Assembly (NCBI RefSeq): GCF_018263855.1
Contig: NZ_CP073318.1
Location: forward strand, 5,456,001 to 5,520,000
Direction of reading: 5' to 3'
From: Kutzneria sp. CA-103260
GTDB lineage: Bacteria; Actinomycetota; Actinomycetes; Mycobacteriales; Pseudonocardiaceae
DNA length: 64,000 nt
Shown here: piece after piece, positions 51,235 to 60,497 of the stretch
Position numbering within the stretch: the first letter of the stretch is position 1
Layout of the letters: the number at the start of each line of letters is the position of its first letter
Made by a program: the position numbers and the translations under genes
Notes under the pieces: generated by a model
Seen by the model: only the letters and a program-made list of their open reading frames with translations
What the model was told of the DNA's origin: nothing
Database searches by the model: none

Positions 51235-51656
51235 CCTTGGACCAGTTCGGGCCGGCTGCCGGACACCAGGCCGTAGCCGGCCGGCACGGCCGCGAGCGCG
51301 CTGTCCTTGTCCACCACGCGGTTGTCGCCGTCGACGAACACCACATTGGGCTTCACCTCGCGCGCCCGCTCCTCGGCGACGGACGCGTAGGCGATGATGA
51401 TCACGAGGTCCTCGGTGTTCACCAGGTGCGCGGCGGCGCCGTTGATGCCGATGACGCCGCTGCCGCGGGGCCCCTCGATGACGTAGGTCTCCAGCCGGCT
51501 GCCGTTGGTCACGTCGACGATGTGGACGAGCTCGCCCTCCAGCAGGTCGGCCGCGTCCATCAGGTCGGCGTCGATGGTGACCGAGCCGACGTAATGCAGC
51601 GCGCACTGGGTGACCGTGGCCCGGTGGATCTTGGACTTGAGCATGGTGCGGAACAT
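51231..51656 (-). CDS. panD: Aspartate 1-decarboxylase (pyruvoyl enzyme)
   Basis: A 141-aa PanD that converts L-aspartate to beta-alanine. It is made as a proenzyme that self-cleaves between Gly24 and Ser25 (HYVGSVTID) to give the pyruvoyl group. Also seen are MLKSKIHRATVT at the N terminus, the substrate loop with Tyr (ETYVIEG) and GINGAAAHLV near 73. Being inside the biosynthetic operon (27 bp after the PLP gene, overlapping the KASIII gene) it is probably a dedicated copy supplying beta-alanine, or an analogue, as a building block rather than for pantothenate. ATG 51656 has GAAAGG upstream. Confidence 0.95.
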   Translation of the reverse strand: MFRTMLKSKIHRATVTQCALHYVGSVTIDADLMDAADLLEGELVHIVDVTNGSRLETYVIEGPRGSGVIGINGAAAHLVNTEDLVIIIAYASVAEERAREVKPNVVFVDGDNRVVDKDSALAAVPAGYGLVSGSRPELVQG

Positions 51657-51683
51657 CGCTGTCGCCTTTCGGGATCGCGGCGG

Positions 51684-53039
51684 TTACCGGCCGGCCGCGG
51701 AGGACAGGAGCTGGGCGAGGTCGGCGGCGGTGCGGACCGGGCTGAGCTGGTCGTCGCGGACCGGGTCGATCATCTGGTCGCTGTAGTAGCCGGAGGCGTG
51801 CACGACGACGTCGGCGTCGGGCGCGATCAGGCCACGCTCGCGGGCCACCAGCAGCCCGGTCAGCGCCTTGACCAGCGACCACTCGCGGATCAGCGACGGG
51901 TCGGCGGCGATCTCGATGCCGGCCTCGGCGGCGAGGCCGCGGACGGTGTCGAAACGGGCCAGGCACTCGCGCCTGGACACCACGATCCCGCCGCCGCCGT
52001 GCCGGGCCACGATCTCGTTGACCGCGGTCCTGGTCGGCGGCTCCTTGGTGTAGAAGGTGGGGTCGATGACCTCGTTCGGGTCGTCGGTCTCGGCCGGGAA
52101 GGCCGCGGCCTCCCGCTGCCGCCACACGCCGGCCGCCGGGTCGTGCGTGTAGGCCGGCAGTTCGGCGCCGAGCACGCTGGTCACCATGTCGGCGGTGGCC
52201 AACTGCTGCACCAGGAAGAAGCCGGGATGCGTGGCCGGCGCGGCGAAGCCGGCCAGGCCGTCGGTGAGCACCTGGTGGCCGACGTGGTAGCCGAGCAGGC
52301 CGTACGCGCTGGACACGGCGTGCAGGTGCAGCCGCGGGGCCGAGTCGGCGGTGATCGGCAGCAGTTCGGCCTCGACGAACGCGCGGACGGCGTCGGCCAC
52401 CCGATAGTTGTCCAGGTCGAGCGTGTACCAGAGACGGAAACCGGTCCGCGCCAACAGTTCCTCGGCGTGGTGCTCGTTCATCTCGACGGCGAGCTGCTTG
52501 ACGTCGGCCGGCTTGTCGACCTGGGCCAGCACGAGGGGATTCGCCTTGCGCAGCGCGGCATCCGCGGTCAGCGGGCTGTCCCGCAGCTTGTTTCGCGACG
52601 CCTCCGGCACCACCGTGACGATGCGCAGCTCGTCCGGCGTCGCGATCCCGGTGGCGTAGGCGCGGGCCACCGCGTCCCGCAGCGCGGTGCCCTTGTTGCC
52701 GGAGGTCGGCGTCAGCAGCAGCAACCGCTCGCCGGTCCGGCGGATGTGGCTGACCGCGCGGGCGATCATCAGCAGCGAGGCCATGGTCTTGGTGGTGCGG
52801 GTGCCCGGATTGCGCATCAGGTCGAGCAGGTGCGTGCGCGGGCCGATCTCGGTCAGGCCGACGTCGGTGACGGCGGTGAACTCGCCGAAGTCGGCCGCTG
52901 TCCAGTCGGGGGCGAGCGGGACGAGGGGTTGGGTGGCGCGCCCCGCCGCGAGGCGCCCGGCCGCGGCCTGGACACCCGCCGAGTAGCGCGCGAGCGCGTT
53001 GGGAACGACGTCCGCAAAGGTCTGGTCGGCTGCCAACAT
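51684..53039 (-). CDS. Fold-type II PLP-dependent enzyme, threonine-synthase/cysteine-synthase-like
   Basis: A 451-aa protein with features of fold-type II PLP enzymes: a candidate Schiff-base Lys in NPGTRTTKTMAS near 83 and an Asn-containing cofactor loop TPTSGNKGTAL near 111. The rest (EVIDPTFYTKEPPTRTAVNEI, VVVHASGYYSDQMI) is not a standard threonine synthase or cysteine synthase. It may belong to an uncharacterised family found in natural-product clusters. Such enzymes do beta/gamma elimination or replacement on amino acids, for example making a diamino or unsaturated acid. ATG 53039 has AGGAG 10 bases upstream. Located between the NRPS and panD genes, so amino-acid supply is the likely job. 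Confidence 0.7.
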   Translation of the reverse strand: MLAADQTFADVVPNALARYSAGVQAAAGRLAAGRATQPLVPLAPDWTAADFGEFTAVTDVGLTEIGPRTHLLDLMRNPGTRTTKTMASLLMIARAVSHIRRTGERLLLLTPTSGNKGTALRDAVARAYATGIATPDELRIVTVVPEASRNKLRDSPLTADAALRKANPLVLAQVDKPADVKQLAVEMNEHHAEELLARTGFRLWYTLDLDNYRVADAVRAFVEAELLPITADSAPRLHLHAVSSAYGLLGYHVGHQVLTDGLAGFAAPATHPGFFLVQQLATADMVTSVLGAELPAYTHDPAAGVWRQREAAAFPAETDDPNEVIDPTFYTKEPPTRTAVNEIVARHGGGGIVVSRRECLARFDTVRGLAAEAGIEIAADPSLIREWSLVKALTGLLVARERGLIAPDADVVVHASGYYSDQMIDPVRDDQLSPVRTAADLAQLLSSAAGR

Positions 53040-53099
53040 GGGGTGATCGCTCCTATATGTCTGCGCCCGGGCCGTGGTCGGCCGCGGGCGTGGGCTTGG

Positions 53100-56000
53100 C
53101 TAGTGCGATTGGCCGGTCAGTTCGCGCAGTGCCTCGGCCGCCTCGGCGTCGGTCATGCCCTCCACCGCGACGATGATCTTCGCCCGCCGGGCCAGCAGCT
53201 CCGGCTCGGCCAGCGCCCGCAGGGCCTGCGCGGTTCCGCTCGGGGTGGCGTCGGCGTACAGCGCCTGCACCGACAGCTCCACCGCGAACGCCTGGTTGAC
53301 GCGGGCGATGAGCTGGACGGCGAGCAGCGATTGCCCGCCCAGCCGGAAGAAGTCGTCGTGGATGCCCACCGGCCGGTCCTGGTCGAGCACCTCGGCCCAG
53401 AGCAGGGCCAGCAGCTCCTCGACCGGGTCGCGCGGCGCCGCGAAGTCGCCCGCCGCCGGAGCGGACGAGAAGTCCGGGGCCGGCAGCGCCGCTCGGTTGA
53501 TCTTGGCGTTGGCGGTCAGCGCGAAGGTGTCCACCCGCACCAGGGCGGCGGGAACCATGTAGTCGGGCAGATCGTCGGCCAGCGCGGCCAGCAGGTCCTG
53601 CTCGCGCACGTCCGGCGCGGCCTGGTAGTAGGCCACGATGCGCTTGGTGCCGCCGGAGTCCTCGTGCACCAGCGCCACGGAGCGGGTCACCCCAGCCTGG
53701 CGGGAGACGGCGGCCTCGATCTCGCCCAGCTCGATCCGGTAGCCGCGCAACTTGATCTGGTTGTCGCGGCGGCCGATGAACTCGACGTTGCCGTCCGGCA
53801 GGTATCGGGCGATGTCACCGGTGCGGTACAGCCGCCGGCCCGGTCGGCCGGTGAACGCGTCCGGCACGAACCGCTGCGCGGTGAGCGCGGGGCGGTTGTG
53901 GTAGCCGCGGGCCAGCCGGCCGCCGCCGACCACCAGCTCGCCGGGAACACCGGTGGGGACGAGGTTTCCGTCGCCGTCGACGATGAAGATGTCGTATCCG
54001 GGCAGAGCCCTGCCGATCACCGGCGTGCGGGCGGCGTCCACCACGGCGGCCGAGACGGTGTTGCACTCGGTGGGGCCGTACTGGTTGAAGGCGCGCCAGC
54101 GGCCGTCGCCCATCTCCTGCCACAGGCCGTCGCCCATCGCCTCGCCGGCGATCAGCAGCCGGATGCCGTGCGGGATGCGGTCGAGCTTGCCGATGGCCCG
54201 CAGCATCTCCAGCTGGGCCGGCGTGCAGTCGAGCAGGTCCAGTCGCTCACGTTCGATCAGGTCGAGCAGCAGTTCGGGGTCGCGGCGGGCCTGCTCGGGC
54301 ACCATCACGAGGGTCGCGCCGCCCAGCAGCCAGCCCAACTGCTTGACCGAGCTGTCGAAGAAGACGGGCGCGTTGAGGCCGATGCGCCGGGGGAACTCGC
54401 CGTCGCCGACGATGACCGACCTGGTGGCCCAGATCAGGCGGCGGGCGGCCCGGTGGGTCATGACGACGCCCTTGGGTTGTCCGGTCGACCCCGACGTGTA
54501 AATCGCATACGCCGCGTTCCCCGCCCGAACCCCCGACACCACCCGAGACGACGGCACACCCGCCAACACCGAACCATCATCCACACACAACACCCGCCCC
54601 ACACCACCAAAACGACCAACCAAACCCCGCTCCGTCACCACCACACCCACACCCGCATCACCCAACACAAACCCCAACCGCCCAACCGGCAAACCCGGAT
54701 CCAACGGCAAATACACCCCACCCGCCTTCAACACACCCAACAACCCCACCACCAACTCCACCGACCGCCCCACACACAACCCCACCACAACCTCAGGACC
54801 CACCCCACACCCACGCAACCACCACGCCACCCGATTCGACCACTCATCCAACTCCGCAAACCCCACCACCCGACCACCACACACCACCGCCGCACCACCA
54901 CCCACACCATCAACCACAGCCTCGAACAACTCATGCAAACAACGGTCCTCCGGCCAGTCCACATCGGACAGCCGGTCGGCGATCTCGGCGTTCTCGGCGG
55001 TGGTCAGCATGGTCAGCCCGGACACCCGCGACGACGGCTGCGCCGTCGTCAGGGACTCGAGCAGGGTGAGGTAGTGGCCGGCCAGGCGACGCACGGTGGC
55101 GGCGTCGAACAGGTCGGAGTTGTACGTGATGCGCCCGGCGACCCCGTCGCCGTCGTCCTCAAGGCTCAGCATCAGGTCGCAGATGGCGGCGCCGTTGTGC
55201 AGGCGCGTGAGTTCCACCGCCACGTCGGCCATCGGCCGCGACGGCGCCGGGGCCATCTCGTAGCCGAACATCACCTGCACCACCGGCGAGCGGCTCGGGT
55301 CCCGCTCGGGCTGAAGGGTCTCCACGATCTTCTCGAACGGGAGGTCGGCGTGCGCGTACGCGCCGAGGCAGGTCTGGCGGACCCGGGCCAGCAACTCGCC
55401 GACCGACGGGTCGTCCGACAGATCCGCCCGCAGGGCGAGGGTGTTGACGAGGAACCCGATCAGCGGCTCCAGTTCGGCCCGGCCGCGCGTGGCCACCGGG
55501 ACACCGATGAGGAAGTCGCGTTGCCCGGTGTGCCGGGCGACCAGCAGATCGAACGCGGCCAACAGGGTCATGAACGTGGTCACGCCCTCGCGGGCGGCCA
55601 GGGACCGGACGGCGGCGGCGAGATCGCCCGGAATGGTCAGCTCGACCACTCCGCCACGATGCGTCTGGACCGCCGGTCGCTGGCGGTCGGACGGCAGCTC
55701 CAGCACGGTCGGCGCGTCGACGAGCCGATCCTGCCAGTACCGGGCCTGCGCCTCGGCGGCCTCCGTGCCCAGCCATTCCTGTTGCCAGGCCGCGAAATCC
55801 GCGTAGTTCAGGGACAGCGCAGGCAGTGCGGCCTCGACGCCGGACACCCGGCTTTCGTAGTGGTGCACCAGTTCACGGGTGAACACGTCCACCGACCAAC
55901 CGTCGAACACCATGTGGTGCATCGCGATCACGACCAGGTGGTCCGCCGGCCCGATCCGCAGCAGACTGGCCCGGATCACCGGCCCCGTCGCCAGATCGAA

Positions 56001-58106
56001 GGAGCATCGGACCAGCTGCTCCGCGCGGTCGACCACCTCGGCCTCGGAGAGACCGGTCGCGTCGACGACCTCCCATGGAACATCCACATCGGACTGGATC
56101 GCCGGCGCGGGACGGCCGTCGACGGTCGGCAGGACAGTGCGCAGAACTTCGTGCCTGGCCACCACATCGGCCACGGCGGCCCGGAGGTGTTCGGTCGACA
56201 GCTCGCCACGCAGCCGATAGGCCAACGGCACCGTGTAGGTGGACAGTCCGGGCGACAGTTGTTCCAGGAACCACATCCGCTGCTGCCCGGCCGACAGCGC
56301 GATGCCGGCGCTGCGGTCGGCCGGGACGACGGGCGCGGACGTCCCGGCCGCTCCACGGGACCGCACAAGGTCGGCGATGCCGGCAACCGTGCGCTGATGC
56401 AGCACATCCACCGGGGCCAGTTCCGCGGCCAGCACCGCACGTACGGCCGAGGACAGCTTGGTCGCGGCCATCGAATGGCCGCCGAGGTCGAAGAAGTCGT
56501 CATGTACGCCGACGTCCTGCGGGCGCAGTCCGAGCACATCGGCGACGAGCTCGACCAGCGCCTGCTCCACCGGGTCGCGCGGCCCTTCCACGACTCGCGG
56601 CTCGACGGCGGTTCCGGGCTCGGGCAACGCGTTCCGGTCGATCTTGCCGCTCACCGTCAGGGGCAGCGCCGCGAGGCGGACCAACAGCGACGGAACCATG
56701 TAGTGCGGCAGCCGGTCACGCAGCGCGTCGCGAAGCTCATCAATGTCGGCGTCGCCGGTCAGGTAGGCGACCAGCCGCGCGCCGGCACGCGGGTCGTCGC
56801 GGCGAACGACCGCGCAGTTGGTGACCCCGGGCAGGCCGCCGAGCACGCTCTCGATCTCGCCCGGCTCGATCCGGAAGCCGCGCAGCTTGATCTGGTCGTC
56901 GATCCGGCCGAGGAACTCCAGCTCGCCGCCGGGGCCGGTGGTGACCCGGTCACCGGTGCGGTACAGCCGCTGGCCCGGGATGCCGCTGAACGCGTCCGGC
57001 ACGAACCGCTGCGCGGTGAGCGCCGGCCGTCCGAGATAGCCGCGGGCGACCCCGGCGCCGCCGATCAGCAGCTCGCCGGGAGTTCCCTCCGCCGTGAGCT
57101 CCAGTGATTCGTCCACTGTGTACACACGAGTGCCGGTGATGGGGCGGCCGATCGGCACCATACCCTCGGAGACGTCGCCCACGGGCAGGTGAAAGGTGGA
57201 GTTGATGGTGGTCTCGGTGGGGCCGTAGAGGTTGACGACCTGAAGGCCCGGCAGTTGGGCCTGGCACTGGGCGACGAGCTCGTGGTCGAGCGCCTCGCCG
57301 CCGCACACCATCCACCGCAGCGAGGTGCCGGTCAGGCCGCCGTCGGCGACGAACTGGCGCAGCACCGCGGGCGGCAGGCCGAGCACGTCGATCCGTTCGG
57401 CGACAACGAGTTCACGCAGGGCCTTGCTGTCCACGCTGAACTGCGGCGGCGCCATCACGAGCGTGCCGCCGGTGGTCAACGGACCGTAGAACTCCCAGCC
57501 GGCCGCGTCGAAGCTGGGCGAGGTGATCTGCAGGAAGCGCAACGGCTCGCCGGACCAGAGCTCGGAGGTGATCCACGAGATGTGGTTGACGATGGCGGAA
57601 TGCGGGACGGTGACGCCCTTGGGTTGTCCGGTCGACCCCGACGTGTAAATCGCATACGCCGCGTTCCCCGCCCGAACCCCCGACACCACCCGAGACGACG
57701 GCACACCCGCCAACACCGAACCATCATCCACACACAACACCCGCCCCACACCACCAAAACGACCAACCAAACCCCGCTCCGTCACCACCACACCCACACC
57801 CGCATCACCCAACACAAACCCCAACCGCCCAACCGGCAAACCCGGATCCAACGGCAAATACACCCCACCCGCCTTCAACACACCCAACAACCCCACCACC
57901 AACTCCACCGACCGCCCCACACACAACCCCACCACAACCTCAGGACCCACCCCACACCCACGCAACCACCACGCCACCCGATTCGACCACTCATCCAACT
58001 CCGCAAACCCCACCACCCGACCACCACACACCACCGCCGCACCACCACCCACACCATCAACCACAGCCTCGAACAACTCATGCAAACAACGGTCCGTGCC
58101 CTTCAC
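53100..58106 (-). CDS. NRPS A-PCP-C-A-PCP
   Basis: A 1668-aa synthetase that starts directly with an A domain, as initiation modules do. A1 spans about 5-500 (YTSGSTGQPKG near 155, LYGPTET near 300; pocket read by eye D-A-W-G-V-G-L-I-N-K). PCP1 has GGHS near 542. C covers about 600-1020 (MHHMVFDG near 730). A2 spans about 1055-1560 (YTSGSTGQPKG near 1204, QYGPTECN near 1360; pocket D-S-K-D-L-A-Q-T-V-K). PCP2 has GGQS near 1592. Substrates are not assigned; neither pocket is the usual DIFHLGLLCK-type Hpg pocket. The N-terminal part of both A domains is encoded by an identical 484-bp DNA segment of deviant codon use. The GTG start has AAGGGAG; 40 bp after hpgT. Confidence 0.92.
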   Translation of the reverse strand: MKGTDRCLHELFEAVVDGVGGGAAVVCGGRVVGFAELDEWSNRVAWWLRGCGVGPEVVVGLCVGRSVELVVGLLGVLKAGGVYLPLDPGLPVGRLGFVLGDAGVGVVVTERGLVGRFGGVGRVLCVDDGSVLAGVPSSRVVSGVRAGNAAYAIYTSGSTGQPKGVTVPHSAIVNHISWITSELWSGEPLRFLQITSPSFDAAGWEFYGPLTTGGTLVMAPPQFSVDSKALRELVVAERIDVLGLPPAVLRQFVADGGLTGTSLRWMVCGGEALDHELVAQCQAQLPGLQVVNLYGPTETTINSTFHLPVGDVSEGMVPIGRPITGTRVYTVDESLELTAEGTPGELLIGGAGVARGYLGRPALTAQRFVPDAFSGIPGQRLYRTGDRVTTGPGGELEFLGRIDDQIKLRGFRIEPGEIESVLGGLPGVTNCAVVRRDDPRAGARLVAYLTGDADIDELRDALRDRLPHYMVPSLLVRLAALPLTVSGKIDRNALPEPGTAVEPRVVEGPRDPVEQALVELVADVLGLRPQDVGVHDDFFDLGGHSMAATKLSSAVRAVLAAELAPVDVLHQRTVAGIADLVRSRGAAGTSAPVVPADRSAGIALSAGQQRMWFLEQLSPGLSTYTVPLAYRLRGELSTEHLRAAVADVVARHEVLRTVLPTVDGRPAPAIQSDVDVPWEVVDATGLSEAEVVDRAEQLVRCSFDLATGPVIRASLLRIGPADHLVVIAMHHMVFDGWSVDVFTRELVHHYESRVSGVEAALPALSLNYADFAAWQQEWLGTEAAEAQARYWQDRLVDAPTVLELPSDRQRPAVQTHRGGVVELTIPGDLAAAVRSLAAREGVTTFMTLLAAFDLLVARHTGQRDFLIGVPVATRGRAELEPLIGFLVNTLALRADLSDDPSVGELLARVRQTCLGAYAHADLPFEKIVETLQPERDPSRSPVVQVMFGYEMAPAPSRPMADVAVELTRLHNGAAICDLMLSLEDDGDGVAGRITYNSDLFDAATVRRLAGHYLTLLESLTTAQPSSRVSGLTMLTTAENAEIADRLSDVDWPEDRCLHELFEAVVDGVGGGAAVVCGGRVVGFAELDEWSNRVAWWLRGCGVGPEVVVGLCVGRSVELVVGLLGVLKAGGVYLPLDPGLPVGRLGFVLGDAGVGVVVTERGLVGRFGGVGRVLCVDDGSVLAGVPSSRVVSGVRAGNAAYAIYTSGSTGQPKGVVMTHRAARRLIWATRSVIVGDGEFPRRIGLNAPVFFDSSVKQLGWLLGGATLVMVPEQARRDPELLLDLIERERLDLLDCTPAQLEMLRAIGKLDRIPHGIRLLIAGEAMGDGLWQEMGDGRWRAFNQYGPTECNTVSAAVVDAARTPVIGRALPGYDIFIVDGDGNLVPTGVPGELVVGGGRLARGYHNRPALTAQRFVPDAFTGRPGRRLYRTGDIARYLPDGNVEFIGRRDNQIKLRGYRIELGEIEAAVSRQAGVTRSVALVHEDSGGTKRIVAYYQAAPDVREQDLLAALADDLPDYMVPAALVRVDTFALTANAKINRAALPAPDFSSAPAAGDFAAPRDPVEELLALLWAEVLDQDRPVGIHDDFFRLGGQSLLAVQLIARVNQAFAVELSVQALYADATPSGTAQALRALAEPELLARRAKIIVAVEGMTDAEAAEALRELTGQSH
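54465..54948. repeat. 484-bp exact direct repeat, copy 1 (A2 domain)
   Basis: Identical to 57612-58095 at a constant offset of 3147 bp, with no indel found on reading both copies. It encodes the start of A domain 2, from CLHELFEAVVDG to TSGSTGQPKGV. In the coding strand it is rich in GGT, GTG, TTG and GAT codons and has much lower third-position C than the flanking DNA. Confidence 0.95.
57612..58095. repeat. 484-bp exact direct repeat, copy 2 (A1 domain)
   Basis: Second copy of the 54465-54948 segment, encoding residues 5-165 of the same protein at A domain 1. The edges are sharp: one base outside on each side the two copies differ. This points to recent gene conversion or duplication between the two A domains. 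Confidence 0.95.
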
Positions 58107-58146
58107 CGTTCTCCCTTTCGAAGCCGTGACTCACGTGTGCGGGTGG

Positions 58147-59433
58147 TCAGCCGAGGCGCTCGGCGACGAGCGCGGCCAGCGCGTCCAGACCGGTCTCGAT
58201 CTCGGCCGGCGTCACCACGCTGACCGACAGCCGGAGTTGGTGCTCCCCACCGGTTCCGCCGTAGAAGTGCGACATGGGGGTCCACAGCAGACGGTGCTGT
58301 TCGGCCGAGTGCACCAGCAGCTCGTCGTCGACCGGGAACGGCACGGTCACCACCACGAAGAAACCGCCGGCCGGCGCGTTCCAGGTGACCGGCCCGCCGG
58401 CCGGGAACCGCCGCGCCAGACCGGCGAGCATGCGCGCCATGTTGTCGGCGTACCGCGCGCGGATGCCCTCGTTCGCGGCGGCGAGGCTGCAGTCGGTGGC
58501 CAGCAGCTTGCCCCCGACGATGGCCTGGGCCACCGGCGAGGTGTTGACGGTGACCATGCTCTTGATCTTGCCGAGCTGTTCGGCCAGCGACCGGGTCTCG
58601 CCCGAGCGGGTGCGCACGGGCTGGTCGGCGACGACGTAGCCGACGCGGACGCCGGGCAGCGCGGTCTTGGCGTACGAGCCCAGGTACACCACGCGCCGCC
58701 CGTGGTCGAGCGCCTTGAGGGTGGGCAGCCGGTCCTGGCCGGTGTGGAACAGCCCGTACGGATTGTCCTCCAGCAGCAGGAAGTCCTCGCTCTCGGCCAC
58801 GTCCAGCAGCCGCTTGCGGGTGTCGGTGTCCATGCTCGCGCCGGATGGGTTGGCGAAGTCCGGCATCACGTAGCAGCCGCGTACCCGCAGCCCGGTCCGC
58901 CGGGCCGCGCGCACGGTCCGCATCATGTCGTCGAGGTCGATTCCCGCTGTGCCGGTCGCCACCGGCAGCACCGGCAGGTCGACCAGCCGGGCCGCGCCGG
59001 TCAGGCCGACGTAGGTGGGGGCCACAGCCAGCAGCACGTCGGCCTCGCGGGCCCGCAACGCCCGCAGCGTCAGGAACATCGCCTCCTGGCACCCCACGGT
59101 GACCACAATGGACTCCGGGTCCACGGTGATGCCCTCGTCCACGTGCAGGTTGCGGGCGACCAGCTCCCGGATGACGCCGTTGGTCGGGCCGTACTGGAAG
59201 ATCGTGCGCTGCACCTCGGCCTCGCCGAGCCCCCGTTCCTCCCGCAGGTAGCGGCAGTACCGGTCCAGGTGCTCGTGCAGGTCGTCGAGGCGGAAGTCGG
59301 TCTCGGCCGGGCGGCCGGCGGCGAAGGCGATGGCGTCCGGGTAGCGGCCGGCGATCTCGTTGAGGAAGTTCATCGACGCCAGCCCGGCGTCCTCCAGGGC
59401 GCCGTTCAGGTCGGCCGTGGTCATGTCGATCAT
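58147..59433 (-). CDS. hpgT: 4-hydroxyphenylglycine aminotransferase
   Basis: A 428-aa fold-type I PLP aminotransferase that converts 4-hydroxyphenylglyoxylate to 4-hydroxyphenylglycine, usually with L-tyrosine as amino donor, which regenerates 4-hydroxyphenylpyruvate. Marks are QYGPTNGVIRELVARNL near 85, FANPSGASM near 190, and the PLP Lys in LGSYAKTALPGVRVGY near 245. The start MIDMTTADLNGALEDAGL at 59433 overlaps the hmo stop (ATGA); the longer frame upstream is a shadow. Its identity is supported mainly by the hmaS-hmo-hpgT order. Related enzymes make Dpg or phenylglycine. Confidence 0.9.
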   Translation of the reverse strand: MIDMTTADLNGALEDAGLASMNFLNEIAGRYPDAIAFAAGRPAETDFRLDDLHEHLDRYCRYLREERGLGEAEVQRTIFQYGPTNGVIRELVARNLHVDEGITVDPESIVVTVGCQEAMFLTLRALRAREADVLLAVAPTYVGLTGAARLVDLPVLPVATGTAGIDLDDMMRTVRAARRTGLRVRGCYVMPDFANPSGASMDTDTRKRLLDVAESEDFLLLEDNPYGLFHTGQDRLPTLKALDHGRRVVYLGSYAKTALPGVRVGYVVADQPVRTRSGETRSLAEQLGKIKSMVTVNTSPVAQAIVGGKLLATDCSLAAANEGIRARYADNMARMLAGLARRFPAGGPVTWNAPAGGFFVVVTVPFPVDDELLVHSAEQHRLLWTPMSHFYGGTGGEHQLRLSVSVVTPAEIETGLDALAALVAERLG

Positions 59434-60497
59434 GTCGCTCCCACCGTTGCAAGCTCCCGGGCGGCGGCCAGCTCCGCGCACCCGGTCAGCACGAGGCTCT
59501 CGACCAGCTCGGTCCGCAGCGTCGACAGCACGAGGCCGACGTCGTCCACCGCGAGCCCCCACAGCACCGGCCGCCCGAGCAGCACCCCGTCGGCGCCGAG
59601 CGCGATCGCGCGGAGGACGTCGGTGCCCGTGCGGACTCCGCTGTCCAGCAACACTTCCGCGCGGCCGGCGACTTCGGCGACGACCCCGGGCAGGGCGGCC
59701 ACGGCCGCCGGGGCGCCATCGAACTGCCGTCCCCCGTGGTTGGACACCACCACCGCGCCGGCACCGGCGTCGATCGCCGCGCCGGCGTCCTGCGGGTGGA
59801 GGATTCCCTTGACCACCAACGGCATCTCGGTCCGCTCACGCAACCACCCGAGGTCGGACCAGGTCAGGGTGGGGTCGAACATCACGCCGGTGTGGACGGC
59901 GACGGCCGAGCCCGCGCCGCGCCGGCGGTGGGCCTCGGTCGCCGATCCACCGGCGAGGTGCACGGCGTGCACGTCGGCCGGCAGCGTGAACTCGTTGCGC
60001 AGGTCGCGACGCCGCCTGGCCATGATCGGCACGTCCGCGGTCAGCACGAGGGCCCGGCAGCCGGCAGCCTCGGCCCGCCGGACAATGTCGGCCATCAGCT
60101 CGCGGTCCCGCAGCCAGTACAGCTGGAACCACAGGTCCGCACCGGTTTCGGCAATCTCCTCGACCGGGCAGCTGCTGAGCGTGCTGACCGTGAACGGCAC
60201 ACCGGCCGCAGCCGCGGCCCGCGCGGCGGCCAGCTCGCCCTCGGCGTGCAGGAGCTTCTGGTAAGCCATCGGCGCCACCGCCACCGGCATCGCCGCGGGC
60301 CGGCCCAACAGCGTGGTGTCGGTCGCGGCGGCGCCGATCCCGCGCAGCAGCCGCGGCAGCAGCGCCACCTCGTCGAACGCCGAGCGGTTGGCCCGCAACA
60401 GTCTCTCGTCGCCGCTGCCGCCGGTGACGAAGTCCCACACGGCGGCGGGCACGCGCTGCGCCGCCCGGCGCTCGATGTCGGCCAGGCAGACCGTCAC
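59430..60497 (-). CDS. hmo: 4-hydroxymandelate oxidase
   Basis: A 355-aa FMN-dependent alpha-hydroxyacid oxidase (glycolate oxidase fold) that oxidises 4-hydroxymandelate to 4-hydroxyphenylglyoxylate. It shows AAVWDFVTGGSGDE near 18, PVAVAPMAYQKLLH near 70, FQLYWLRDR near 125, the active-site His and Arg in VVVSNHGGRQFDG near 245, and FMN phosphate loops (DSGVRTGTDVLRAIALGADGVLLGR). The GTG start overlaps the hmaS stop (GTGA). Second gene of the Hpg set. Confidence 0.93.
   Translation of the reverse strand: MTVCLADIERRAAQRVPAAVWDFVTGGSGDERLLRANRSAFDEVALLPRLLRGIGAAATDTTLLGRPAAMPVAVAPMAYQKLLHAEGELAAARAAAAAGVPFTVSTLSSCPVEEIAETGADLWFQLYWLRDRELMADIVRRAEAAGCRALVLTADVPIMARRRRDLRNEFTLPADVHAVHLAGGSATEAHRRRGAGSAVAVHTGVMFDPTLTWSDLGWLRERTEMPLVVKGILHPQDAGAAIDAGAGAVVVSNHGGRQFDGAPAAVAALPGVVAEVAGRAEVLLDSGVRTGTDVLRAIALGADGVLLGRPVLWGLAVDDVGLVLSTLRTELVESLVLTGCAELAAARELATVGAT

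Noticed and set aside
54481..54940. Repetitive C/A-rich sequence that could suggest a CRISPR or tandem array
   Set aside because: It is the noncoding strand of the A-domain block; no regular repeat-spacer pattern exists and the minus strand encodes a continuous protein.
51237..57107. A 1956-codon plus-strand open frame opposite the NRPS/PLP/panD genes
   Set aside because: It mirrors the real minus-strand genes in high-GC DNA, has low-complexity Arg/Gly/Val/His composition and no domain motif.
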